A stretch of DNA of 5,647 nucleotides from Nitrosomonadaceae bacterium. GTDB lineage: Bacteria > Pseudomonadota > Gammaproteobacteria > Burkholderiales > Usitatibacteraceae. Position numbers and translations under genes: made by a program. Positions 1-5,098 of this stretch are shown piece after piece. The stretch spans positions 1 through 5,647 of the forward strand of contig JAJTHU010000290.1 of NCBI GenBank assembly GCA_021300055.1, read 5' to 3'. Under the pieces are notes generated by a model that saw only the letters and a program-made list of their open reading frames with translations, was not told the origin of the DNA and searched no databases. Each line of letters begins with the position of its first letter. The stretch's first letter is position 1.

Positions 1-2
1 AA

Positions 3-149
3 CGAATAGTGATTGGTGACTGTTGCACTACTGATGCGAAGCTGACATGTGGCAGCGGAGTATCAATGCAAAGTCGAGGGATCCATCGCACAAACTATGA
101 GACGGTCATTAATAAAGGCGCCCTAGTCATACCTTCAAAATCCGCGTAA
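3..149 (+). other. Open frame running in from the left edge, possible 3' end of an unidentified gene
   Basis: A stop-free + frame enters from the left edge and ends at a TAA at 147-149, giving 48 visible codons. It contains one internal ATG at 66. The predicted tail ends with residues IPSKSA, and I do not recognise it. It is in the same frame as the toxin and stops 9 bases before the toxin ATG. An open run of this length is not rare by chance (roughly one in ten for a random frame), so it may equally be non-coding leader of the toxin-antitoxin operon. No ribosome binding site or domain supports it. Confidence 0.2.
18..41 (+). repeat. Imperfect direct repeat, left copy
   Basis: This 24-base segment matches 934-957 at 20 of 24 positions in the same orientation. 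The shared blocks, in order, are GACTG, GCACT, CT and ATGCGAAG. A looser match of the GTGAT..GGT type extends upstream (9-17 against 923-933) if small gaps are allowed. The two copies lie 916 bp apart and bracket the toxin-antitoxin pair. I estimate a match this good arises by chance in a window of this size about once in twenty, so it is suggestive and not conclusive. Confidence 0.4.
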
Positions 150-158
150 AACGGTTAC

Positions 159-593
159 ATGGGTGCAACCATTCGCGTTGTGTTGGACACATCGGTTCTC
201 ATCGCAGCCGCGAGATCTCGCAATGGCGCAAGCTTCCAGCTCATCTCAATGTTGCCTGACCCGCGATTTCAGATATGTCTCTCGGTTGGTGTTTATGCTG
301 AATGGCAATCTGTAATCACCAGACCGGAACACATGCCGCCGGGAGTAGATGAAGCTACCGCTATGGGATTTGTTCGATATCTAGCTTCGATAGCGCATCT
401 GCAAGAAGTGGATTTCTTGTGGCGTCCGTTCCTGCGTGATGCTGACGACGATATGGTGCTGGAATGTGCGGTCGCCTCAGGCGCAAAGCACATCATTACG
501 CACAATACGAAAGATTTTCGACGAGCTGTCGAACCGGGAGTTACAGCGATCACGCCCGGTCAATTCTTGAGCTCTATGCTGAAAGTCAAATAG
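159..593 (+). CDS. PIN-domain toxin of a type II toxin-antitoxin module (COG1569/PIN_3-like)
   Basis: This 144-residue protein is a probable Mg-dependent ribonuclease toxin of the PIN family. The N-terminus has the characteristic beta-strand and first acidic residue (VVLDTSVLIAA, Asp10). The other expected metal-binding acids follow: Glu48 in the YAEW segment, the acidic DADDDMVLE segment (Asp94-Glu102, probable ligand Asp98) and Asp119 in THNTKDF near the C-terminus. Length and motif order fit the subfamily often annotated as 'putative toxin-antitoxin system toxin component, PIN family'. PIN toxins usually cleave tRNA, rRNA or mRNA; the target here is unknown. The ATG at 159 is the first in-frame start after an in-frame TAA at 147-149. 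It has no good Shine-Dalgarno, so basal translation may be low. The gene lies directly upstream of its likely antitoxin, with 9 bases between them. This toxin-first order is the reverse of classical VapBC. All expected acidic residues are present, so the nuclease looks intact. Confidence 0.9.
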   Translation: MGATIRVVLDTSVLIAAARSRNGASFQLISMLPDPRFQICLSVGVYAEWQSVITRPEHMPPGVDEATAMGFVRYLASIAHLQEVDFLWRPFLRDADDDMVLECAVASGAKHIITHNTKDFRRAVEPGVTAITPGQFLSSMLKVK

Positions 594-596
594 GAG
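592..596 (+). promoter_or_regulatory. Shine-Dalgarno of the antitoxin, overlapping the toxin stop codon
   Basis: AGGAG shares its first two bases with the toxin's TAG stop (591-593) and lies six bases before the antitoxin ATG at 603. This is a strong site, in contrast to the toxin, which lacks one. The arrangement would favour translational coupling and a higher yield of antitoxin than toxin from one transcript. Confidence 0.75.
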
Positions 597-602
597 ATAA
601 AT

Positions 603-842
603 ATGTCCGCGCTTACTGTTCGTTTGCCTAACTCCGTACACGAAAGCATCAAGGAACTGGCTAAAAGAGACGGCATCTCCGTAAATCAGTTCATCGCTAG
701 CGCGGCATCGGAGAAAATGTCAGCATTCCTCACGCTTGAATATCTGAATCAAGAAGCCGCGAAGGGGAAGCGCTCCGATTTCAATCGCTTTCTGAAGCGA
801 GTTCCGGACTCAGCTCCAAGCGCGAGCGACAAGAAGAAATAG
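603..842 (+). CDS. Ribbon-helix-helix antitoxin (HicB/Arc-like small DNA-binding protein)
   Basis: This 79-residue protein starts with a short beta-strand (LTVRLP, residues 4-9). Two predicted helices follow (about 11-23 and 26-39), separated by a GIS turn. This is the layout of ribbon-helix-helix proteins of the Arc/CopG/HicB type, which dimerise and bind operator DNA through the strand. The C-terminal half (about 40-67, FLTLEYLNQEAAKGKRSDFNR) would be the toxin-wrapping region, and the last dozen residues form a Ser/Lys-rich tail. It lies directly downstream of the PIN toxin with an excellent ribosome binding site, so it is very probably the cognate antitoxin and the autorepressor of the operon. 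The operator was not identified; the region before 159 has only a weak GTAA..TTAC dyad near 145-157. The fold assignment is from sequence pattern only, and the pairing is inferred from adjacency. Confidence 0.85.
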   Translation: MSALTVRLPNSVHESIKELAKRDGISVNQFIASAASEKMSAFLTLEYLNQEAAKGKRSDFNRFLKRVPDSAPSASDKKK

Positions 843-886
843 AGAATTGCTTCTCCCCCACCCACATATGTGGTGGGGTGATTCTC
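842..886 (+). terminator. Large interrupted hairpin after the toxin-antitoxin operon
   Basis: An outer stem pairs GAGAAT (842-847) with ATTCTC (881-886). After an asymmetric internal loop, CCCCAC (856-861) pairs with GTGGGG (873-878). The centre is the self-complementary CACATATGTG (863-872), with one bulged C at 862. The structure begins at the last base of the antitoxin stop codon. No T-run follows, so it is not a textbook intrinsic terminator. It may instead stabilise the transcript's 3' end, act as a bidirectional barrier towards the convergent amidase gene, or be a cruciform-forming site. Confidence 0.55.
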
Positions 887-1009
887 ACAGGCTACCCTCC
901 CGCCAAGGACTTGGAGCATAAGGTGATGGTTTTGACTGACGCACTGCTCATGCGAAGTGGGGATTCGGTAGAGCAGTGCCAGTGCGCCCAAACTCAAAGA
1001 GTCAACACT
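887..1009. other. Non-coding spacer between convergent genes
   Basis: No credible coding region is seen here. The stretch contains the right copy of the imperfect direct repeat (934-957). It also holds a small hairpin, AGAGT (998-1002) with ACTCT (1007-1011), which overlaps the amidase stop codon. Read on the minus strand, that hairpin is followed by a moderately T-rich stretch, so it could weakly terminate the amidase transcript. Confidence 0.5.
934..957 (+). repeat. Imperfect direct repeat, right copy
   Basis: This is the partner of 18-41. The four differences fall at the sixth, seventh, thirteenth and sixteenth positions. This copy lies in the spacer between the toxin-antitoxin hairpin and the end of the amidase gene. 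It could be a remnant of the site where the module inserted, a diverged intergenic repeat family member, or coincidence. Confidence 0.4.
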
Positions 1010-2461
1010 CTAGGCCACTCGCGAGACGTGCAAGGGTGGCACTCTGTCCTTCCAGGGTATGGCCTGCTCCAACACACGCGCCAGTTGCAAGACTACGTGA
1101 TCCTGCGCGGCCGGGGCTGCGATCTGCACGCCTATTGGCATGCCGTTCGAGTGCTGCGCCAGTGGAAGCGATATCGCCGGAGTACCCATGATGTTGTGTG
1201 GAATCGTGAACTGTACCGGTTCGTGCCAGCAGGCGCTGATCAGGTTCTCTGCGGTTACGCCGGGCTTGGCTAGGTTGTACTGACCCCAAGGTTCCGAGAC
1301 CCGAGCCGTGGTCGGTGACAACCAGACATCGTGCGCACTCCAAAAGCGCGCCAGGGTACGGCGTGCAGTGTTAGCCCGGCTCCAAGCCCCCATGAAGTCA
1401 CCGGCGGTCAGTGACGCGGCCCACTCGTAAACGCTGAAGATCGCGGGCTCCAGCGTGTCCAGGCCCGGCTTGAGGCCGGTCTTGGCGGCGTAGGCGCCCA
1501 GGCGCTCCTTAAAACCGAAGAAGAAGATCTTCTGAAGCGCGGCCATCGTTTCCGTGCCGCCCATGTCCACGTTGGCTATTTCTACTACGTGCCCCATTGC
1601 TTCGAAGTGCCTGCCAACGGCTATCACCGCACTGGCCACTTCGGGGTCCACACGGGCGCCAAGAAGTTCGCTCAGCACGATACCCACGCGCAGCTGGGTG
1701 GGCGGCCTATTCGCCAAGATCGCATAGGGCTCAGCGGGCTTCGGGATTACGAAAGGGTCGCCGATCTGCGGGTTCGAGATGCAGTCCAGCATCGCAGCGC
1801 AATCACGCACAGTCTTCGTTTGCACGTGGTTCATCGCGTAGCCGAAACCGCCCTCTTCCACGGTTGGCCCGACCGACACTCGCATGCGAGACGGCTTCAG
1901 TCCGACTCCGCCGCACCAGCTGGCCGGTATGCGTATCGAGCCCCCAATGTCGGAGCCATGGGCGATCGGAACGATGCCTGCCGCAACTGCGGCGGCAGCA
2001 CCTCCTGATGAGCCGCCGGCTGAGCAGCCTGCCTTCCACGGGTTCGAGGTGTTGCCAAACATCAAGCTCTCGGTTGTCGCCGACATCGAAAAATCAAACG
2101 CCGCCGAGCGGCCCAGCGCATTTACACCTGCCGCACGAAACTGGGTCATCACGAAGCTGTCGACCTCAGAGACCATGCCTCGGCACAGACGCGAACCAAA
2201 CTCCATCTTGCGGCCTTTCTCGTGACCGAAAACGTCTTTGATCAGGAACGGTACCCCGCGAAACGGCCCCTGGCCTAGACTGTCTTCATCAAGATCTTCG
2301 ATGCGGTCCGGGTAGGTTTCCACCACTGACTTCAATTCGGCATCTACTGCCTGGATCGCCCGGGCGGCCAGCGCTGCGAGCTCCTTGGGTGTGACGTCGC
2401 GGCGAGCTACAAGCCCGGCAAGGCCAAGCGCGTCATACGAAGCGTATTCAGCGATGTTCAT
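1010..2461 (-). CDS. Amidase-signature family hydrolase
   Basis: This complete 483-residue enzyme belongs to the amidase-signature family, which hydrolyses C-N bonds of amides (relatives include GatA, fatty acid amide hydrolase and the nylon-oligomer hydrolase NylA). The catalytic Ser-cisSer-Lys triad is visible. Lys75 is in PFLIKDVFG, the cis-serine is Ser151 in the GCSAGGSSGG glycine/serine loop, and the nucleophile is Ser175 in GSDIGGSIRIP. The 24-residue distance between the two serines is the family norm. The C-terminal part carries the usual TPAISLP...GMPIGVQIAAP segment. The segment before the signature reads GRSAAFDFS instead of the common G(K/R)TNTPEF, so the substrate pocket may differ. 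There is no signal peptide, so it is cytoplasmic. The ATG at 2461 has GGGAG a few bases upstream. It is transcribed in the direction of the right-hand cluster but is 383 bp away and much richer in GC. Substrate cannot be assigned. Confidence 0.92.
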   Translation of the reverse strand: MNIAEYASYDALGLAGLVARRDVTPKELAALAARAIQAVDAELKSVVETYPDRIEDLDEDSLGQGPFRGVPFLIKDVFGHEKGRKMEFGSRLCRGMVSEVDSFVMTQFRAAGVNALGRSAAFDFSMSATTESLMFGNTSNPWKAGCSAGGSSGGAAAAVAAGIVPIAHGSDIGGSIRIPASWCGGVGLKPSRMRVSVGPTVEEGGFGYAMNHVQTKTVRDCAAMLDCISNPQIGDPFVIPKPAEPYAILANRPPTQLRVGIVLSELLGARVDPEVASAVIAVGRHFEAMGHVVEIANVDMGGTETMAALQKIFFFGFKERLGAYAAKTGLKPGLDTLEPAIFSVYEWAASLTAGDFMGAWSRANTARRTLARFWSAHDVWLSPTTARVSEPWGQYNLAKPGVTAENLISACWHEPVQFTIPHNIMGTPAISLPLAQHSNGMPIGVQIAAPAAQDHVVLQLARVLEQAIPWKDRVPPLHVSRVA

Positions 2462-2844
2462 GGCGCGGCTCCCGTGGCTGGCTTGGATAGATTTGGACTC
2501 TACAACACCTCAGGTTCAGTCCGTTCATGGTTTTCAAAGCTGCGAGGCAGATCTTCAGCGCTGGCTCATGCTTGCTACATCTATGAGCCGAATCTGGAAG
2601 AAGTTATCAATCTCTGAGAGGACCTAGGACGCGCATTCGACATTTGTCAAGAGCAATTGCGCGCGGCCCTCTTGCCGATTGGCAGCGATGAAGTTGGATA
2701 CAGGCATGTGGGTGCAACCTCACGACGCGGCACCGCCCTGCCTAAGGCCCACCTCCATTTTAAACGCGCCAGCCAATCAGTATGCTGCTGCTGAGGCGGT
2801 CAGAATCGTAACAAACGCTACCCATGTTTTGCACCTAACTGCGT
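2462..2844. other. Gap of about 380 bp without a recognisable gene
   Basis: I translated the relevant frames on both strands and found only short or antisense-driven open runs, none with a convincing start, ribosome binding site or domain. On the minus strand the gap presumably holds the 3' untranslated region of the upstream CMD gene and the 5' leader or promoter of the amidase. No tRNA, clear insertion-sequence end or long repeat is visible. The gap also coincides with the change from AT-richer to GC-rich coding DNA. Confidence 0.6.
2621..2650 (-). promoter_or_regulatory. Weak sigma-70 promoter candidate for the amidase
   Basis: On the minus strand a perfect -35 hexamer TTGACA (2645-2650) is followed after 18 bases by a poor -10, TAGGTC (2621-2626). 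This would give a leader of roughly 150 bases before the amidase ATG. The -35 is consensus, but the -10 matches only in part, so the call is tentative. Confidence 0.2.
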
Positions 2845-3399
2845 CTAGCCTGGCGTTCTAGCTACATTCATCACCATCGCTAAGAGCGTGTAGTAGCCAC
2901 ACAGCGCAGTGAGATCAACGACGCCTTTTGCACTAATCACGGTTTCTAATTGCATGTACAGAACGTCATCTACCACGCCATTGCGTAATAATGATCTACA
3001 AAAGTCATACACAAGTCGCTGATCGGTATCCAATGACGGAGGCACGTCATCAACAGATATTGCGTCTATGTCTGATTGCTTGACTCCCGCATCGATAGCA
3101 ATGGGATAGTGAATGTTCCACTCTACTGGCTGCCCCCAGTGTTTCGCAACGATGAGTATCGCCAACTCAGTTAGACGCTTTGGCAGGTTTGTGTTGTAAC
3201 GTAGGTATTCACCGGTCTTCTGCACTCGGCTTAGCAGCTCTGGGCTATGCATGAGAGGCTTAAAGGGCCCAATCACGCCGCCTCGCGGACCAGCACGCAA
3301 TTCTGCGGCTGCTTCGGCTTGCGCACTAGTCCACGTCGCCTCAGAAGGGATTGCGAGACGTTCGTCTCCGCTGTAGGCCGACAAAATCGTCGTACTCAT
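2845..3399 (-). CDS. Carboxymuconolactone decarboxylase family protein
   Basis: This 184-residue, all-helical-type protein fits the carboxymuconolactone decarboxylase (CMD) family, whose members act in ring-cleavage pathways or as AhpD-type peroxidase partners. The conserved core is LTELAILIVAKHWGQPVEWNIHYPIAIDAGV (residues 76-106). It carries the E-W-x-x-H motif (Glu93-Trp94, His97) instead of the CxxC pair of AhpD, so a thiol-redox role is unlikely. An N-terminal GGVIGPFKPLMHSPEL segment (40-55) and a C-terminal GYYTLLAMVMNVARTP segment also match this subgroup. The protein stops right after ARTPG, where I recall relatives often continuing for a few residues. The ATG at 3399 is preceded by AAGGA at proper spacing. 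It is probably cytoplasmic. It lies 149 bp downstream of the exported hydrolase, on the same strand. Many proteins of this type are simply fold-level annotations, so decarboxylase activity is not implied. Confidence 0.85.
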   Translation of the reverse strand: MSTTILSAYSGDERLAIPSEATWTSAQAEAAAELRAGPRGGVIGPFKPLMHSPELLSRVQKTGEYLRYNTNLPKRLTELAILIVAKHWGQPVEWNIHYPIAIDAGVKQSDIDAISVDDVPPSLDTDQRLVYDFCRSLLRNGVVDDVLYMQLETVISAKGVVDLTALCGYYTLLAMVMNVARTPG

Positions 3400-3429
3400 C
3401 GATTAGTCCTTAGATAGAACGAGGAAAGG

Positions 3430-3443
3430 CTACCGTGCGGTAG
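3430..3443. promoter_or_regulatory. Perfect short palindrome in the leader of the CMD-family gene
   Basis: CTACCG and CGGTAG are separated by two bases, and the element lies about 30-45 bases upstream of the CMD-family start codon. The position would suit a repressor operator or a leader hairpin. Arms of six bases are expected about once in a window of this size by chance, so support comes only from location. Confidence 0.2.
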
Positions 3444-3492
3444 AAGTCTGCTACAGGATATTCGCAAGAGCGGGCATAGGAGTTAGATAGAA

Positions 3493-3525
3493 GAACCACT
3501 CAAAGCAATAAATCTGCAGTGGTTC
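3493..3525 (-). terminator. Hairpin between the hydrolase and CMD genes
   Basis: GAACCACT (3493-3500) pairs perfectly with AGTGGTTC (3518-3525) around a 17-base loop. Read on the minus strand, it begins about 24 bases after the hydrolase stop and is followed by the pyrimidine-rich TTCTATCT. The loop is long and the tail is not a pure T-run, so it may be a partial terminator or an RNA-stability hairpin that sets differential expression within the operon. Confidence 0.45.
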
Positions 3526-3548
3526 CAGCTGAAGTTAAGTGCGTGGCC

Positions 3549-4574
3549 CTATGGCTTGAGGTACTTTTCAAAGAAATCAAAGGTACGCTTCAACGTGTCT
3601 TTGGCCTCGTCAGTATCCGCAAACAGAAACATGTGCCCTCCAGGGGCGTCTTTGTATATTTTCGTTTCATGTGTTTTGCCATACGAGCGCAAAAGTTCAA
3701 CTAGGCGAGTTGTATGCAGGTCGATTGGCACAGATTTATCAAGGGTGTTGGAAATGACAAGTAGCGGCGTCTGAATCTGATTGACGAAGTTCACAGGCGA
3801 GACTTTCATATAGGCGCCGAGGTTCTTGTCCGGCAGCAGTCCGCCAAACTGTGCTTCTTTTGCGATTTCTAGTCGACGGTATTCCGGCTTGTAAGCCATG
3901 TATGCAACGAAATCGACGAGTCCCGCTATCTTCACAGCAGCCTTAAACTTCTTTGGTTGCTTCTGAACAGCAAGCAGCGTCACCATGCCGCCGCGGCTAT
4001 GGCCGGCAACGCCAATGCGATCCGGGTCTACGTAAGGAAGTTTTGCAATGAAGTCGGCGCTGGCGAGACTATCGGCGACATCTGTCGAGCCATAGGAGTT
4101 CTGAAAGTGGGGCTCGCCATAGCCCGCACTACCGCGGTACTCGGGAAAAATCACAACAAAGCCGCGACTCACAGCCTCGTCTAGCAATTTGAAATAGTAC
4201 TTATCAAAGCGATCATGAAAGCCACCGTGGATCCAAACAATTGCCGGATACCGCTTGCCCTTCACCAACTCCTTCGGGGTGAACACGTAACCAGGGATGA
4301 GTTCGAGGCCTGAGGCGAATTCGACGGATTCTAGGTTTACCCGATGACCATACTGCTGGTTAAAGCGAACGATCGCTGTGGCAACCGCTAGCTGATAGAT
4401 TTCATGTTGGACAACCGTCAGCTTGGTCTCGACATCCTTTGCGTCCATGTTGAGAAATTTATCCAAACCGTCTTTTTTAGTAGCCGCATCTTGAGCTACG
4501 GCAGGCGACAGAACGGATGCAACAACGGCAAAAAACAACGCGCCGACTGCGGCTTTGTATGGAGTGGTCTTCAT
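3549..4574 (-). CDS. Exported S9-type (prolyl oligopeptidase-like) alpha/beta hydrolase
   Basis: This 341-residue hydrolase has a Sec signal peptide: a basic start (MKTTPYK), a hydrophobic stretch (about 8-22) and a likely cleavage after SPAVA at residue 27. The mature part has the alpha/beta-hydrolase order of the S9 family: the oxyanion segment WIHGG (114-118), PEYRGSAGYG (144-153), the nucleophile elbow GHSRGG with Ser193, the acid Asp279 in NTLDKSVP, and His314 in GGHMF. The triad is complete. There is no beta-propeller domain, so it is a lone catalytic domain that probably cleaves ester or peptide bonds in the periplasm. An in-frame ATG at 4688 would add 38 residues. I chose 4574 because it gives the signal peptide, has AAGGA upstream, and avoids overlapping the cytochrome gene and an intergenic hairpin. 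It sits between the cytochrome c and CMD-family genes on the same strand. The substrate is unknown. Confidence 0.9.
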   Translation of the reverse strand: MKTTPYKAAVGALFFAVVASVLSPAVAQDAATKKDGLDKFLNMDAKDVETKLTVVQHEIYQLAVATAIVRFNQQYGHRVNLESVEFASGLELIPGYVFTPKELVKGKRYPAIVWIHGGFHDRFDKYYFKLLDEAVSRGFVVIFPEYRGSAGYGEPHFQNSYGSTDVADSLASADFIAKLPYVDPDRIGVAGHSRGGMVTLLAVQKQPKKFKAAVKIAGLVDFVAYMAYKPEYRRLEIAKEAQFGGLLPDKNLGAYMKVSPVNFVNQIQTPLLVISNTLDKSVPIDLHTTRLVELLRSYGKTHETKIYKDAPGGHMFLFADTDEAKDTLKRTFDFFEKYLKP

Positions 4575-4618
4575 TCGGATTGTCCTTTGTGCATTGTGCG
4601 TGTTTTCGCTGCCTAGCC

Positions 4619-4655
4619 GAGGCTTCTTATGGAAGTTACTGTTGCTTGAAGCCTC
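4619..4655 (-). terminator. Hairpin between the cytochrome c and hydrolase genes
   Basis: GAGGCTTC (4619-4626) pairs perfectly with GAAGCCTC (4648-4655) around a 21-base loop. It starts about 15 bases after the cytochrome stop codon on the minus strand. No T-run follows, so it is more likely an RNA-processing or stability element, or a weak terminator. It resembles in size and placement the hairpin after the hydrolase gene. Confidence 0.4.
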
Positions 4656-4669
4656 ACTTACGAGGGGAG

Positions 4670-5008
4670 TTACTTTGGATCCTTCCACTTCGCACCGCTC
4701 TCATTGGCCATGTACACAATGGCTAACTGGATTTCGCGGCGCGTGAGCTTCGGGTTGCCGGCATATGGCGGCATTGCTCCTTTTCCTCTAATGACATCTT
4801 TTGTCAATTCCGATAGTCCCTCTCGTAGCCGGGGTCGCCATGCCTCCTTGTCACCTAGAACTGGTGCATTTTTCTCTCCGCTGGCATGGCACTCTTTACA
4901 CGATTCGATATAGATCTGCTGACCGGTCTTCTTGTTGTCAGCAAGAGCAGCGAAGGCGGTCAAGCTAGCAAGAGCAAAAAGTGCAATTGAGGTTGTCGTG
5001 TGGATCAT
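4670..5008 (-). CDS. Periplasmic cytochrome c, c5-like (class I, single haem)
   Basis: This 112-residue small electron carrier has a signal peptide ending near ALA (residues 21-23), so it acts in the periplasm. One haem-binding motif CKECH (37-41) attaches haem c covalently. The sixth ligand is most likely Met79 in KGAMPPYAGNP. The order G..IYxxxCxxCH, APxLGDxxxWxxR (48-60), then MPP and a C-terminal helix ending YMAN is that of the cytochrome c5 family. The MPP region contains an unusual YAGNP in place of the more common glycine-rich turn. The ATG at 5008 has AAAGGTG seven bases upstream. A lone -10-like TATAAC at 5050-5055 (minus strand) lacks a good -35. It follows the aldehyde dehydrogenase gene by 90 bp. 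Such a protein usually passes electrons from a periplasmic dehydrogenase to an oxidase; the dehydrogenase would lie outside the window. Confidence 0.92.
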   Translation of the reverse strand: MIHTTTSIALFALASLTAFAALADNKKTGQQIYIESCKECHASGEKNAPVLGDKEAWRPRLREGLSELTKDVIRGKGAMPPYAGNPKLTRREIQLAIVYMANESGAKWKDPK

Positions 5009-5098
5009 CGGAATACACCTTTGAGAATGTAGAAGGTTAGTGATTGAAAGTTATAAGAAGCAATTCGTGAAGAGGAAGTAGGCTATTGCGTTGTTCAA

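Noticed and set aside
1..1009. Integron gene cassette with attC sites around the toxin-antitoxin module
   Set aside because: Toxin-antitoxin cassettes are common in chromosomal integrons and the repeat spacing would fit. However, I could not find the paired RYYYAAC and GTTRRRY core sites in either repeat copy.
878..1273. + strand open frame after the toxin-antitoxin pair
   Set aside because: It begins at a GTG within the hairpin, mostly lies antisense to the amidase C-terminus, and shows no recognisable motif.
1597..2241. Long + strand open frame inside the amidase region
   Set aside because: It is antisense to the GC-rich amidase, has strongly biased Arg/Ser/Pro composition and no domain. 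The opposite strand has a complete catalytic triad.
2462..2617. + strand open run with protein-like ending (YIYEPNLEEVINL)
   Set aside because: The frame is open mainly because it continues from antisense amidase sequence. It has no start with ribosome binding site and no recognised family.
161..2719. Shared GGGTGCAACC at 161-170 and about 2710-2719
   Set aside because: A match of ten to eleven bases is expected several times by chance in a window this long, and the contexts are unrelated.
4575..4688. N-terminal extension of the exported hydrolase from an ATG at 4688
   Set aside because: It would bury the signal peptide 38 residues inside, overlap the cytochrome gene end by 19 bases and run through an intergenic hairpin. 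The ATG at 4574 has a good ribosome binding site.
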